A model generated the notes under the pieces. That model was not told the DNA's origin and did not search any database. It saw only the letters and a program-made list of their open reading frames with translations. Made by a program: the position numbers and the translations under genes. Shown here one piece after another: positions 29,865 to 39,200 of a stretch of 64,000 bases of DNA (position 1 is its first letter; each line of letters starts with the position of its first letter). This DNA is from a bacterium (GTDB taxonomy: Bacteria; Bacillota; Bacilli; Lactobacillales; Streptococcaceae): the NCBI GenBank assembly GCA_905221205.1, contig CAJNCG010000001.1:124001-188000 (forward strand), written 5' to 3'.

Positions 29865-29897
29865 GGAGAGGACATGAATGTCTTCTCTAATTTTATT
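29865..29897 (+). terminator. Probable terminator of the polysaccharide locus
   Basis: GGAGAGGAC (29865-29873) pairs with GTCTTCTCT (29880-29888) with two G-T pairs, followed by AATTTTATT. The T-run is interrupted, so termination may be partial. Confidence 0.5.
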
Positions 29898-29942
29898 ATT
29901 ATGATTTAATCGTTTGCACACTATTTAATCTAGAAGCAAAAG

Positions 29943-29971
29943 CGGACAAAATAAAGAAGTCATGATATAAT
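29943..29971 (+). promoter_or_regulatory. Promoter of rbgA
   Basis: CGGACA (29943-29948), 17-base spacer, then TATAAT at 29966-29971 preceded by TG (extended -10). It restores backbone transcription after the polysaccharide locus. The transcript would have a leader of about 120 bases. Confidence 0.65.
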
Positions 29972-30098
29972 ATAAAGTAGATTTCTATGTTATAAAGCAA
30001 GAACTGTTTGGACATCATTCATTTGAAAACTCTCTATGTTCAAACGATAGTAAAATAAAATAGGGGCTCTAAACCCTTGCTATGAAAGGAAAAACTCA

Positions 30099-30950
30099 AT
30101 GGCTACTATTCAATGGTTTCCTGGTCACATGTCTAAAGCGCGTCGACAGGTGCAGGAAAATTTAAAATTTGTTGATTTTGTGACGATTTTGGTGGATGCA
30201 CGCTTACCTTTATCTAGTCAAAATCCTATGTTGACCAAGATTGTTGGTGACAAACCAAAACTCTTGATTTTAAACAAGGCAGACTTGGCTGATCCAGCAA
30301 TGACCATGGAATGGCGTCAGTATTTTGAATCACAAGGAATTCAGACTCTGGCTATCAACTCTAAAGAGCAAGTGACTGTAAAAGTCGTAACAGATGCTGC
30401 CAAAAAGCTCATGGCTGATAAGATTGCTCGTCAGAAAGAACGTGGTATCAAAATTGAAACCTTGCGTACCATGATTATTGGGATTCCAAACGCTGGTAAA
30501 TCAACTCTCATGAACCGTTTGGCTGGTAAGAAGATTGCCGTTGTCGGCAACAAACCAGGGTTGACAAAAGGCCAACAATGGCTTAAAACCAATAAAGACC
30601 TGGAAATATTGGATACACCGGGGATTCTCTGGCCTAAGTTTGAGGATGAAACTGTTGCTCTTAAACTAGCCTTGACTGGAGCTATCAAAGATCAGTTGCT
30701 TCCTATGGATGAGGTGACCATTTTTGGTATCAATTATTTCAAAGAACATTATCCAGAAAAGCTGGCTGAACGCTTCAAACAAATGAAAATTGAAGAAGAA
30801 GCGCCTGTTATTATTATGGATATGACTCGTGCCCTCGGTTTCCGTGACGACTATGACCGTTTTTACAGTCTCTTCGTGAAGGAAGTCCGTGATGGCAAAC
30901 TCGGTAACTATACCTTAGATACATTGGATGACCTCGATAGTGACGATTAA
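30099..30950 (+). CDS. rbgA: Ribosome biogenesis GTPase RbgA (YlqF)
   Basis: 283 residues, a circularly permuted GTPase: the G4 motif LNKADL comes first (about residues 65-70), then G1 [12 protein letters not shown] (about 128-139) and G3 DTPGILWP. The C-terminal helical domain binds the assembling 50S subunit. The N-terminal [13 protein letters not shown] is diagnostic. It acts late in 50S maturation and is essential in several Firmicutes. AAAGGA precedes the ATG. The gene overlaps rnhB slightly. Confidence 0.96.
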   Translation: MATIQWFPGHMSKARRQVQENLKFVDFVTILVDARLPLSSQNPMLTKIVGDKPKLLILNKADLADPAMTMEWRQYFESQGIQTLAINSKEQVTVKVVTDAAKKLMADKIARQKERGIKIETLRTMIIGIPNAGKSTLMNRLAGKKIAVVGNKPGLTKGQQWLKTNKDLEILDTPGILWPKFEDETVALKLALTGAIKDQLLPMDEVTIFGINYFKEHYPEKLAERFKQMKIEEEAPVIIMDMTRALGFRDDYDRFYSLFVKEVRDGKLGNYTLDTLDDLDSDD

Positions 30951-31716
30951 AGAAATCAAAGAACTCCTTGCTACAGTTAAGAATCTAGATAGCCCTGTTT
31001 TTTTAGAACTTGAAAAAGATGGTCGCTCTGGAGTTCAAAAGGAAATCAGCAAGCGTAAAAAGGCCATTCAAGCTGAATTGGATGAAAATTTGCGTTTGGA
31101 ATCCATGCTTTCTTATGAAAAAGAACTTTATAAGCAAGGATTGACCTTAATTGCAGGTGTTGATGAGGTCGGCCGTGGTCCTCTTGCTGGTCCTGTAGTC
31201 GCTGCAGCCGTTATTTTACCTAAAAATTGTAAGATTAAAGGCCTCAACGACAGCAAGAAAATTCCTAAAAAGAAACATCTGGAAATTTTCCAAGCCGTTC
31301 AAGACCAAGCCTTGTCAATCGGGATTGGTATCATGGATAATCAGGTCATCGACCAAGTCAATATCTATGAAGCAACTAAACTAGCCATGCAGGAAGCAAT
31401 CTCCCAGCTCAGTCCGCAACCTGAACATCTTTTGATAGATGCCATGAAACTAGAATTGCCCATTTCACAAACATCTATCATCAAAGGAGATGCCAATTCC
31501 CTCTCTATCGCAGCGGCTTCAATAGTAGCTAAGGTGACACGTGATGAATTGATGAAGGAATACAATCAGCAGTTCCCTGGCTATGATTTTGCTGCTAATG
31601 CAGGATATGGGACTGCTAAACACCTAGAAGGACTGGAAAAACTAGGAGTTACCCCAATTCACCGAACAAGTTTTGAACCCGTTAAATCGCTGGTTTCAGG
31701 AGAAAAAGAAAGTTAA
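30940..31716 (+). CDS. rnhB: Ribonuclease HII
   Basis: 258 residues from GTG 30940, which gives the TIKEIKELL start I recall for pneumococcal RNase HII and has GGATGA upstream; ATG 30928 would add four residues. The catalytic carboxylates are in [14 protein letters not shown] (Asp, Glu) and [10 protein letters not shown] (Asp), with the GTAKHLEG and HRTSFEPV motifs near the end. It removes ribonucleotides from DNA-RNA hybrids. It overlaps the end of rbgA and is followed by the ClC gene. Confidence 0.93.
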   Translation: MTIKEIKELLATVKNLDSPVFLELEKDGRSGVQKEISKRKKAIQAELDENLRLESMLSYEKELYKQGLTLIAGVDEVGRGPLAGPVVAAAVILPKNCKIKGLNDSKKIPKKKHLEIFQAVQDQALSIGIGIMDNQVIDQVNIYEATKLAMQEAISQLSPQPEHLLIDAMKLELPISQTSIIKGDANSLSIAAASIVAKVTRDELMKEYNQQFPGYDFAANAGYGTAKHLEGLEKLGVTPIHRTSFEPVKSLVSGEKES

Positions 31717-31732
31717 GTTAGAAGGAATGATT

Positions 31733-33283
31733 ATGGAGGAACAGTCAGAAACACTCAGTTCCAAGAAAGAATTTGCCTTTGCCTCAAGCACCATATTATC
31801 CCAAGTTGGACGAGGAATTATTGTTGGACTCGTCGTGGGGCTCATTGTCGGATCCTTTCGGTTTTCAATCGAAAAAGGCTTCCACCTGATACAAGGACTT
31901 TATCAAGATCAAGCGTACCTAGTGCGCAATCTTTTTATCATTGGTCTATTTTATTTAATAGTTTGTTGGCTCAGTGCGAAATTAACTCGATCAGAAAAAG
32001 ATATCAATGGTTCAGGGATTCCTCAAGTTGAAGCCGAATTAAAGGGACTGATGACTCTCAACTGGTGGGGCGTACTTTGGAAAAAATATATTCTAGGAAT
32101 TTTGGCTATTGCAAGTGGACTCATGCTGGGGCGTGAAGGGCCTAGTATCCAACTTGGAGCAGTTGGTGGTAAAGGAATTGCCAAATGGCTCAAATCCAGT
32201 CCAGTAGAGGAACGCTCCTTGATTGCTAGTGGAGCTGCCGCTGGTTTAGCTGCAGCCTTTAATGCACCGATTGCAGGTCTCCTCTTTGTCGTAGAAGAAG
32301 TCTACCACCATTTTTCACGCTTTTTTTGGGTCTCAACTCTAGCAGCCAGTCTCGTAGCAAACTTTGTCTCATTGCTCATATTTGGCCTAACACCCGTACT
32401 GGATATGCCAGATAATATCCCACTCATGACCCTAGACCAGTATTGGATTTACCTCCTCATGGGAATTTTTCTAGGACTTTCTGGTTTTCTCTATGAAAAA
32501 GCTGTACTCAATGTTGGTAGAGTTTATGATTGGCTTGGGCAAAAAATCCGTTTGGATAGAGCTTATTATCCAATTCTGGCTTTCATTCTCATCATACCAG
32601 TCGGAATCTTCTTACCACAAATCCTTGGTGGTGGAAATCAGCTGGTTCTTTCCTTAACTGAGCAAGATTTTAGTTTCCAAGTTCTATTAGCTTACTTTTT
32701 AATTCGCTTTGTTTGGAGTATGATTAGCTATGGAAGTGGCCTTCCCGGAGGAATTTTCCTACCAATTCTGGCGTTAGGTTCCTTACTTGGTGCCCTAGTT
32801 GGTGTCATTTGTGTGAATATTGGACTTGTCAGTCAGGAGCAATTCCCTATATTTGTCATTCTGGGAATGAGTGGATACTTTGGAGCAATATCAAAGGCTC
32901 CCTTAACTGCCATGATTCTGGTAACCGAGATGGTAGGCGACATTCGCAACCTCATGCCACTTGGCTTAGTAACCTTAGTAGCTTACATCATCATGGATCT
33001 GCTCAAGGGAGCACCAGTCTATGAGGCTATGTTGGAAAAAATGCTGCCAGAAGAAGCGACAGATGAAGGAGAAGTCACACTCATTGAAATCCCTGTATCT
33101 GACAAAATCGCTGGAAAACAAGTACACGAACTCAACCTGCCACACAACGTCCTCATCACCACCCAAGTTCATAATGGCAAGAGCCAAACAGTTAACGGCT
33201 CAACCAGAATGTATCTGGGGGATATGATTCATCTCGTTATTCCAAAAAGTGAAATTGGAAAAGTCAAAGATTTGTTGTTGTAG
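31733..33283 (+). CDS. ClC-family chloride channel/transporter with TrkA-C domain
   Basis: 516 residues. The three ion-pathway motifs are GSGIPQ, GREGPSIQLG (with the gating glutamate of H+/Cl- exchangers) and GGIFLP; GGGNQLVL lies between. A C-terminal RCK_C/TrkA-C domain of about 75 residues follows the last helix and probably binds a ligand. GAAGGA six bases before ATG 31733 fixes the start; upstream in-frame codons overlap rnhB. It likely exchanges chloride for protons in acid tolerance, but direction and ion preference are not shown. Confidence 0.92.
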   Translation: MEEQSETLSSKKEFAFASSTILSQVGRGIIVGLVVGLIVGSFRFSIEKGFHLIQGLYQDQAYLVRNLFIIGLFYLIVCWLSAKLTRSEKDINGSGIPQVEAELKGLMTLNWWGVLWKKYILGILAIASGLMLGREGPSIQLGAVGGKGIAKWLKSSPVEERSLIASGAAAGLAAAFNAPIAGLLFVVEEVYHHFSRFFWVSTLAASLVANFVSLLIFGLTPVLDMPDNIPLMTLDQYWIYLLMGIFLGLSGFLYEKAVLNVGRVYDWLGQKIRLDRAYYPILAFILIIPVGIFLPQILGGGNQLVLSLTEQDFSFQVLLAYFLIRFVWSMISYGSGLPGGIFLPILALGSLLGALVGVICVNIGLVSQEQFPIFVILGMSGYFGAISKAPLTAMILVTEMVGDIRNLMPLGLVTLVAYIIMDLLKGAPVYEAMLEKMLPEEATDEGEVTLIEIPVSDKIAGKQVHELNLPHNVLITTQVHNGKSQTVNGSTRMYLGDMIHLVIPKSEIGKVKDLLL

Positions 33284-33288
33284 CTCTT

Positions 33289-33312
33289 TTTACATAATTT
33301 ATATTATGTAAA
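33289..33312. repeat. Perfect palindrome TTTACATAA-N6-TTATGTAAA
   Basis: Nine-base arms with a 6-base spacer right after the ClC stop codon. The same core with the same spacer occurs at 35271-35290 and 39668-39689. Confidence 0.7.
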
Positions 33313-33335
33313 TATTTGATTAAATACATTAGAGA

Positions 33336-33368
33336 GCCGATTCTCAGCAATGAGATCGGTTATTTTTT
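33336..33368 (+). terminator. Terminator after the rbgA-rnhB-ClC operon
   Basis: A stem from 33336-33346 with 33351-33360, one bulged T and a GCAA tetraloop, followed by TTATTTTTT. Confidence 0.8.
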
Positions 33369-33498
33369 GCAGATAAGATATTTCACATATAACTAATTGA
33401 ACTTTGGTAAAAATAAGACTATAATTAAGTTAGAAATAATAAAACATAAAGCTAGAAAGGAGTTTACTGTATCAAATCTGTACAGTAAGATTAAAATC

Positions 33499-33693
33499 AT
33501 GAAAAAGAAAACAATAGCAATTATACAATGTATTTTGTATCTCATAGCTCCTTATATAGCTCTTCAGTTATGTAGAATGAACAAAAGTTTCGTTACTGAT
33601 AATCTCTTTTTTATTTTCCTTATTCTGTTGACTATTTCATTCTGGTTTAGTATTTGGAAACTAGAAAAAGCACTAGATAATAATTCACAATAA
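33499..33693 (+). CDS. Possible small two-helix membrane protein
   Basis: 64 residues from ATG 33499: basic start MKKKT, hydrophobic segments at about 6-21 and 31-51, and a charged tail. The frame stays open upstream to a TTG at 33397. A good AAAGGAG (33456-33462) is not followed by an in-frame start codon at normal distance, so either the start is unusual or the 5' end has decayed. No family recognised. Confidence 0.35.
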   Translation: MKKKTIAIIQCILYLIAPYIALQLCRMNKSFVTDNLFFIFLILLTISFWFSIWKLEKALDNNSQ

Positions 33694-33804
33694 AAACTCC
33701 AAAAAATTTTTTTAGTTATTTTTGTTTATAAAGTAAAAACTAAAAATTTTTTTACTTTTCCCTAGACAGTGGATAAACCCTTGATACGACTAAGTTTAAG
33801 GCTT

Positions 33805-33993
33805 AATGTACACTCTTTGAAAAATGTACTTTATAATCGAAATGTACTTTATTTTAAGGCTGGATAAAGTACATTTTTTGATCCAGTAGTTTAGATGCGA
33901 AATGTACAAAATCAGCCCCTTTTAAACCCCTTGCGAGCATAAAAACCTTGATTTAATAAGGTTTTGAATTTTACTTTTGTTACGGTGTACATT
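33805..33993. repeat. Six AATGTAC motifs, three of them at exact 18-base steps
   Basis: AATGTAC on the + strand at 33805, 33823, 33841 and 33901, and inverted (GTACATT) at 33869 and 33987. The third and fourth form a perfect 13-bp inverted repeat (33840-33852 with 33864-33876, 11-base loop) followed by more Ts to 33879. The cluster lies in the 500-base non-coding stretch between the small membrane ORF and the dif site. It could be a regulator-binding array, and the hairpin could also terminate transcription. Confidence 0.6.
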
Positions 33994-34114
33994 TGAAAAA
34001 ATTTCAGTTTTCACTTTTATAAAGTATAAAATTGACTATTTTCTTGATGAATAAAATTTCCAGTTATTTTTTGGGTTTAAGTCTTTTTTATCATTTTAAA
34101 AAAACTCCTATAAC

Positions 34115-34147
34115 ATCTTTCCGAAAAACTATAATTTTCTTGAAAAA
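34115..34147 (+). other. difSL-type chromosome dimer resolution site
   Basis: The core TTTCCGAAAAACTATAATT (34118-34136) followed by TTCTTGAAAA matches my memory of the streptococcal/lactococcal difSL site used by XerS. Left arm TTTCCGAAAA and right arm TTTTCTTGAAA are imperfect inverted repeats. It lies 50 bases before xerS, as described for this system. It marks the replication terminus. Confidence 0.88.
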
Positions 34148-34168
34148 TATATTGGTCTATGCTATACT
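34140..34168 (+). promoter_or_regulatory. Promoter of xerS, overlapping dif
   Basis: TTGAAA (34140-34145), 17-base spacer, TATACT (34163-34168) with a TG before it. The -35 box lies inside the right arm of the dif site, so XerS bound there would cover its own promoter. Confidence 0.75.
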
Positions 34169-34197
34169 ACTAGTAGACTGATTTACGGAGAAAATAC

Positions 34198-35268
34198 ATG
34201 AAACGAGAGATTTTGCTGGAACGAATCGACAAACTAAAACAAATCATGCCCTGGTATGTTTTGGAATACTACCAATCTAAGCTTGCTGTTCCCTACAGTT
34301 TTACAACCTTGTACGAATACCTCAAGGAATATGATCGATTTTTCAGCTGGGTTTTAGAGTCTGGTATCTCAAACGCCGATAAAATATCTGATATTTCTTT
34401 ATCTGTCTTGGAAAATATGTCTAAAAAAGACATGGAAGCCTTTATCCTTTATCTACGAGAACGTCCTTTGCTGAATGCCAATACAAGCAAGCAAGGTGTT
34501 TCTCAGACGACCATCAATCGAACCTTGTCAGCATTGTCTAGTCTTTACAAGTATCTGACTGAGGAGGTTGAAAACGACCAGGGGGAACCTTATTTTTATC
34601 GTAATGTAATGAAGAAAGTTTCAACAAAGAAAAAGAAAGAAACGCTTGCTGCCAGAGCTGAAAACATCAAGCAAAAGCTCTTTCTAGGTGATGAAACAGA
34701 AGGTTTTCTGACTTATATCGACCAAGAGTACCCACAACAACTCTCAAACCGGGCTCTCTCATCATTCAATAAAAATAAGGAACGTGATTTGGCCATCATC
34801 GCCCTTCTCTTGGCATCTGGTGTCCGCTTATCTGAAGCTGTTAATCTAGATCTAAGAGATCTCAATCTTAAGATGATGGTCATTGATGTCACTCGAAAAG
34901 GTGGCAAACGTGACTCGGTCAATGTCGCTGCTTTTGCTAAGCCATACCTAGAGAATTATCTAGCCATTCGAAGTCAACGCTATAAGACGGAAAAGACGGA
35001 TACAGCCCTCTTTTTAACACTCTATAGAGGTATTCCCAATCGTATCGATGCTTCCAGCGTGGAAAAGATGGTTGCTAAATACTCTGAGGACTTCAAAGTT
35101 CGTGTAACTCCCCATAAACTGCGCCATACCCTAGCAACTAGGCTCTATGATGCGACTAAATCGCAAGTTTTGGTCAGTCACCAGCTAGGACACGCCAGTA
35201 CACAAGTCACTGACCTCTATACCCATATCGTCAACGATGAACAAAAGAATGCTCTGGATAGTTTATAA
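34198..35268 (+). CDS. xerS: Tyrosine recombinase XerS
   Basis: 356 residues, the usual XerS length. The SAM-like N-terminal domain covers about residues 1-140. Catalytic residues are visible: Arg210 (SGVRLSEAV), Lys234, His306 and Arg309 ([10 protein letters not shown]), His332 (LGHAS) and Tyr341 (TDLYTHI). It resolves chromosome dimers alone at difSL, replacing XerC/XerD. ACGGAG precedes the ATG. The gene is monocistronic; its promoter overlaps its own target site, which suggests feedback control (inference). Confidence 0.96.
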   Translation: MKREILLERIDKLKQIMPWYVLEYYQSKLAVPYSFTTLYEYLKEYDRFFSWVLESGISNADKISDISLSVLENMSKKDMEAFILYLRERPLLNANTSKQGVSQTTINRTLSALSSLYKYLTEEVENDQGEPYFYRNVMKKVSTKKKKETLAARAENIKQKLFLGDETEGFLTYIDQEYPQQLSNRALSSFNKNKERDLAIIALLLASGVRLSEAVNLDLRDLNLKMMVIDVTRKGGKRDSVNVAAFAKPYLENYLAIRSQRYKTEKTDTALFLTLYRGIPNRIDASSVEKMVAKYSEDFKVRVTPHKLRHTLATRLYDATKSQVLVSHQLGHASTQVTDLYTHIVNDEQKNALDSL

Positions 35269-35270
35269 AC

Positions 35271-35290
35271 TACATAAAATAAATTATGTA
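35271..35290. repeat. Palindrome TACATAA-N6-TTATGTA after xerS
   Basis: Seven-base arms with the same 6-base spacer as the palindromes at 33289 and 39668. It lies two bases past the xerS stop codon, before the terminator. Confidence 0.65.
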
Positions 35291-35303
35291 AAATAAAACT
35301 CGA

Positions 35304-35337
35304 AAAAAGAAGCTGCTAAAACAAGCAACTTCTTTTT
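35304..35337. terminator. Bidirectional terminator between xerS and lplA
   Basis: AAAAAGAAG-C-TGCT (35304-35317) pairs with AGCA-A-CTTCTTTTT (35324-35337), one mismatch. A-run on one side and T-run on the other serve both convergent genes. Confidence 0.85.
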
Positions 35338-35340
35338 AAT

Positions 35341-36330
35341 TTATCCCACTACCGCTTCAGCGATTTCTTCACGGCTAATGCCAGCAAAGTAGCGTGTAAT
35401 ATCAATGGTTTCTAGGGCTTTAAGAACATCTTCGCGTTCGTATTTGACGCCACGAAGGACATCTTCTACAGCTGCAACGTCCTCGATACCAAAGAAGTCA
35501 CCATAAATCTTGATGTCTTGGATTTTTGATTCAACGACATTAGCAAAGACTTCGACCTTACCACTGGTGAATTTTGTCCCACGACGGATGTTAAACTCAG
35601 GCGATTTACCATAGTTCCAGTCCCAAGTTCCAAACTTAGTATCCTTGATACGATTGATTTCGGCCAATTCTTGCTCAGAAAAAACGTATTCAGTCATCTC
35701 TGGGTACTCTTTTTTCATGTATTCCAAGAGCAAATCACGGAATTCTTCAACTGTGATTTTTTCTGGCAATTCATTGACAATATTGGTTACACGAGCACGG
35801 ACAGATTTGACACCTTTTGATTCAAATTTATCTTTTGAAACCTTGAGGGCGTTAGCAAGGACTGACAAATCAACGTCAAAGAGCAAGCAACCATGGTGCA
35901 TGATACGCCCATTGATATAGGCTTGAGCATTGCCACAGAATTTCTTGCCATCAATCTCAAGGTCGTTACGGCCTGTGAACTCAGCTTTAACACCAAGTTG
36001 AGCCAAGGTATTGATAACTGGAGTTGAGAAGCTCTTGAAGTCAAAGGCCTTGTTTTCATCTTCTTTTGAAATGATGGTGTAGTTGAGGTTGTTTAAATCG
36101 TGGTAAACAGCTCCACCACCACTGATACGGCGGACTACCTCAATACCATTTTCTCGAACATAATCACGGTTGATTTCTTCAATAGTATTCTGGTGACGAC
36201 CAACAATGATAGATGGTTTATTGATCCAAAGTAGGAAGATTTGATCCTCATCCAAAAGGTGTTTAAAGGCATATTCTTCCAAGGCAATATTAAAAGCAGT
36301 GTCGTTTGAATGATTGATAATATATTTCAT
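35341..36330 (-). CDS. lplA: Lipoate-protein ligase A
   Basis: 329 residues. The N-terminal LplA catalytic domain shows VGRHQNTIEEIN, VVRRISGGGAVYHDLNNLNY (written as RRISGGGAVYHD) and the CGNAQA segment with the lipoyl-AMP pocket. The C-terminal accessory domain follows from about residue 250. It attaches scavenged lipoate to lipoyl domains. It is the last gene of the dehydrogenase group, whose E3 carries the lipoyl domain, so the functional link is direct. AGGG-type ribosome binding site before the ATG. Confidence 0.94.
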   Translation of the reverse strand: MKYIINHSNDTAFNIALEEYAFKHLLDEDQIFLLWINKPSIIVGRHQNTIEEINRDYVRENGIEVVRRISGGGAVYHDLNNLNYTIISKEDENKAFDFKSFSTPVINTLAQLGVKAEFTGRNDLEIDGKKFCGNAQAYINGRIMHHGCLLFDVDLSVLANALKVSKDKFESKGVKSVRARVTNIVNELPEKITVEEFRDLLLEYMKKEYPEMTEYVFSEQELAEINRIKDTKFGTWDWNYGKSPEFNIRRGTKFTSGKVEVFANVVESKIQDIKIYGDFFGIEDVAAVEDVLRGVKYEREDVLKALETIDITRYFAGISREEIAEAVVG

Positions 36331-36388
36331 GATATCCCTTTATATGATAGAGACTGGAAAATATCTTCCAGTCTAATCTATCGTCGTT

Positions 36389-38092
36389 TTATTTTTTCTT
36401 AGGTGAATGGATGGCCATTCCTAGAACATCCGCAAATGCTTCGTACATCACTTCAGAGTAGGTTGGGTGTCCGTGGATAGTCTTCAGCATTTCTTCAACA
36501 GTGATTTCCATTTCGATGATGCTTGATGCTTCGTTGATTAACTCTGCAGCTGCAGGTCCGATGATGTGTACACCAAGGATTTCCCCGTATTTCTTATCAG
36601 CGATGACTTTTACGAAACCTTGAGCAGCATCAGATGCAATGGCACGACCGTTCGCAGCAAAGTTGAATTTACCGATGGCAACATCGTATTTCTCACGAGC
36701 TTGTTCTTCAGTAAGACCTATTGCTGCTACTTCAGGAAGAGTGTAGATAGCTGCAGGAGTCAGATTCAATTTGGCAACAGCATGATTTCCTTTAAGAGCA
36801 TTTTCAGCAGCAACTTCACCCATGCGGAAGGCTGCGTGCGCCAACATCTTAGTACCGTTGATATCACCTGGTGCGTAAATACCTGGAACAGAAGTTTCCA
36901 TATATTCGTTGACCTTGATACGTCCACGATCCAATTCAAACTCAACATCGCCAATACCTTCAAGGTCTGGAACACGACCGATTGAAAGGAGGGCTTTACT
37001 TGCGATGATATCGTCTTTTCCTTCAACCTTGATACGAAGTTGACCATTTTCCTCGATGATTTCTTGGAGCTTAGTGTCAGTTAAGATGGTCATACCTTTA
37101 CGCTCAAGTATCAAGCGAAGGTTCTTAGATACTTCCGCATCCATAGCTGGCACGATACGGTCCATCATTTCGATAACAGTTACTTTTGAACCAAATGTCA
37201 TGAAAGCTTGGCCGAGTTCAATACCGACAACGCCACCACCGATGATAACAAGGCTTTCTGGCACTTCGTTCATTTCAAGAATGTCGTCACTGGTCATGAC
37301 AAGTGGAGATTCCATACCAGGGACGTTGATCTTGCTGACTTTTGAACCACCAGCAAGGATAATTTTCTTAGTTTCAAGCAATTCTGAACCATTTACCAAG
37401 ACGTTCTTGTCTTTAGTGATTGTACCAATTCCCTTATGAACAGTAACTCCGTAACTACGAAGAAGACCTGCAACACCACCTACCAAGGTATTAACAACTT
37501 TAGATTTAGTTTCTAAAAGTTTATCCATATCTACAGTGAAGTTTGGATTTTCGATGACGATACCGCGGTTTGCTGCATGACCGATGTTTTCAATGATTTC
37601 AGCGTTGTGAAGGTAAGTCTTGGTTGGGATACATCCACGGTTCAAGCAGGTTCCACCGAGTTCAGATTTCTCAACAAGGGCAACCTTACCGCCAAGTTGG
37701 GCAGCTTTAATGGCTGCCACATAACCAGCAGGACCTCCACCAATCACAACGATATCAAAGGCATCATCGCTCTTGCCATCATCGTTTGAGGCACTAGCTG
37801 CAGGCGCCGGGCTAGCTTCTGGCGCTACAGCACCAGCTGTTGGGATGTTTTCTCCTTCTTCACCAAGGTAACCGATGACTTCCGTTACAGGGACAGTTTC
37901 ACCATCTCCTTTGAGGATGGCAATCAAGTATCCATCTTCTTCGGCTTCCAATTCCATGCTGACTTTGTCAGTCATGATTTCCAAAAGGATTTCTCCTTCT
38001 TTTACAAATTCTCCGACTTTTTTATTCCATTGGACGATTTGTCCTTCTGTCATATCCACGCCGGCTTTTGGCATAATTACTTCTAAGGCCAT
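36389..38092 (-). CDS. lpdA: Dihydrolipoyl dehydrogenase (E3) with N-terminal lipoyl domain
   Basis: 567 residues, about 100 longer than plain E3. Residues 1-80 are a lipoyl domain with the lipoylation lysine at 43 (MTDKVSME); an Ala/Pro linker covers about 85-105. The flavoprotein part has the FAD motif VVIGGGPAGY, redox cysteines 149 and 154 in GGTCLNRGCIPTK, an NAD-binding GGGVVGIE and the HGHPTYSE active-site His/Glu. It reoxidises dihydrolipoamide and also supplies the swinging arm that the E2 here lacks. Confidence 0.95.
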   Translation of the reverse strand: MALEVIMPKAGVDMTEGQIVQWNKKVGEFVKEGEILLEIMTDKVSMELEAEEDGYLIAILKGDGETVPVTEVIGYLGEEGENIPTAGAVAPEASPAPAASASNDDGKSDDAFDIVVIGGGPAGYVAAIKAAQLGGKVALVEKSELGGTCLNRGCIPTKTYLHNAEIIENIGHAANRGIVIENPNFTVDMDKLLETKSKVVNTLVGGVAGLLRSYGVTVHKGIGTITKDKNVLVNGSELLETKKIILAGGSKVSKINVPGMESPLVMTSDDILEMNEVPESLVIIGGGVVGIELGQAFMTFGSKVTVIEMMDRIVPAMDAEVSKNLRLILERKGMTILTDTKLQEIIEENGQLRIKVEGKDDIIASKALLSIGRVPDLEGIGDVEFELDRGRIKVNEYMETSVPGIYAPGDINGTKMLAHAAFRMGEVAAENALKGNHAVAKLNLTPAAIYTLPEVAAIGLTEEQAREKYDVAIGKFNFAANGRAIASDAAQGFVKVIADKKYGEILGVHIIGPAAAELINEASSIIEMEITVEEMLKTIHGHPTYSEVMYEAFADVLGMAIHSPKKK

Positions 38093-38137
38093 GTCTTCCT
38101 TCCTTTATCTATATCTTTAAAATGAATACTCTTGTTC

Positions 38138-39181
38138 TTAAATCAACATTGAGATTGGATTTTCAATCAATTCTTTCAAGTCTTTCATAAACTTAGCACC
38201 AGCCATACCATCTACGACACGGTGGTCAATTGTTAACCCAAGACTCATGATTGGGCGAATGACAATCTCACCATTGACAACTACAGGTTTCTCAACTGTT
38301 GAGCTAACCCCGAGGATAGCTGAGTTTGGTTGGTTAATGATTGGACCGAAGGACTGAACACCAAACATTCCCAAGTTACTGATTGTGAAGGTTGAATTTT
38401 GCAGTTCGCTTGGAGCCAATTTACCATCCAAGGTACGGCCAATGACGTCCTTGAAGGCTACGACCAGCTCTGACAAGCTCATCTTTTCAGCATTGTAAAC
38501 AACAGGTGTCATCAATCCATTATCCATCCCAACTGCCATAGCAAGATTGACATAGTTATGAGTGATAATGGTCTTGCCATCTTCTGTCAATGAAGCGTTG
38601 ATGTATGGGTGTTTCATAAGAGTCTTAACAACTGCAAGTGAAAGAAGGTCTGTTACAGTAGTCTTCTTCCCAGTTGCTTCCATGATTGGTTCAAGCACCT
38701 TCTTACGAAGAGCCAACATTTCAGTCATATCAACTTCATAGTTGAGTGTGAAAGTTGGCGCAGTTAGGTAGGATTCAACCATACGTTGGGCGATTACCTT
38801 ACGCATTGGTGTCATTGGAATACGCTCAATTTCACCGTATGGTGTTACATTATCAGGAACTTCTTCCACTTTTTCAATCTGAGCAGGAGACTTGATGGTC
38901 TCGTTTTCAATATTTTCAGGAAGCAAGGCCAAAACATCCTTCTTCATGATTTTACCACGATGACCAGTTCCTTGGATTTCCTGCCAAGCAATGTTATGTT
39001 CGAGGGCAATTCGTTTTGCAAGTGGCGAAATGCGAACCACATTTGTGTCTTTAAAAGTTTCCACGTCTTCTTTGTGGACACGACCGTTTGCACCTGAGCC
39101 AGAAACGTCGTAGAGGTTGATCCCTAAATCATCCGCTAACTTTCTAGCCGCAGGAGTCGCTCTTAGCTTGTCATCAGCCAT
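38138..39181 (-). CDS. pdhC: Dihydrolipoamide acetyltransferase (E2) without lipoyl domain
   Basis: 347 residues from ATG 39181, which has GGAGAGG upstream; an earlier in-frame start at 39226 is unnecessary. It starts directly with a peripheral-subunit-binding domain (ATPAARKLADDLGI ... GRVHKEDV) and has a second one (SPLAKRIALEHNI ... GKIMKKDV). The catalytic domain ends in DHRVVDGMAG with His320. There is no lipoyl domain; the one on E3 must serve it. Older pneumococcal annotation calls it acoC, and evidence there points to a pyruvate dehydrogenase. Confidence 0.93.
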   Translation of the reverse strand: MADDKLRATPAARKLADDLGINLYDVSGSGANGRVHKEDVETFKDTNVVRISPLAKRIALEHNIAWQEIQGTGHRGKIMKKDVLALLPENIENETIKSPAQIEKVEEVPDNVTPYGEIERIPMTPMRKVIAQRMVESYLTAPTFTLNYEVDMTEMLALRKKVLEPIMEATGKKTTVTDLLSLAVVKTLMKHPYINASLTEDGKTIITHNYVNLAMAVGMDNGLMTPVVYNAEKMSLSELVVAFKDVIGRTLDGKLAPSELQNSTFTISNLGMFGVQSFGPIINQPNSAILGVSSTVEKPVVVNGEIVIRPIMSLGLTIDHRVVDGMAGAKFMKDLKELIENPISMLI

Positions 39182-39200
39182 GACCTCTCCAATTCTATTT

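Noticed and set aside
36566..36985. Open frames opposite lpdA and other dehydrogenase genes
   Set aside because: They mirror strongly conserved coding sequence on the other strand and lack ribosome binding sites.
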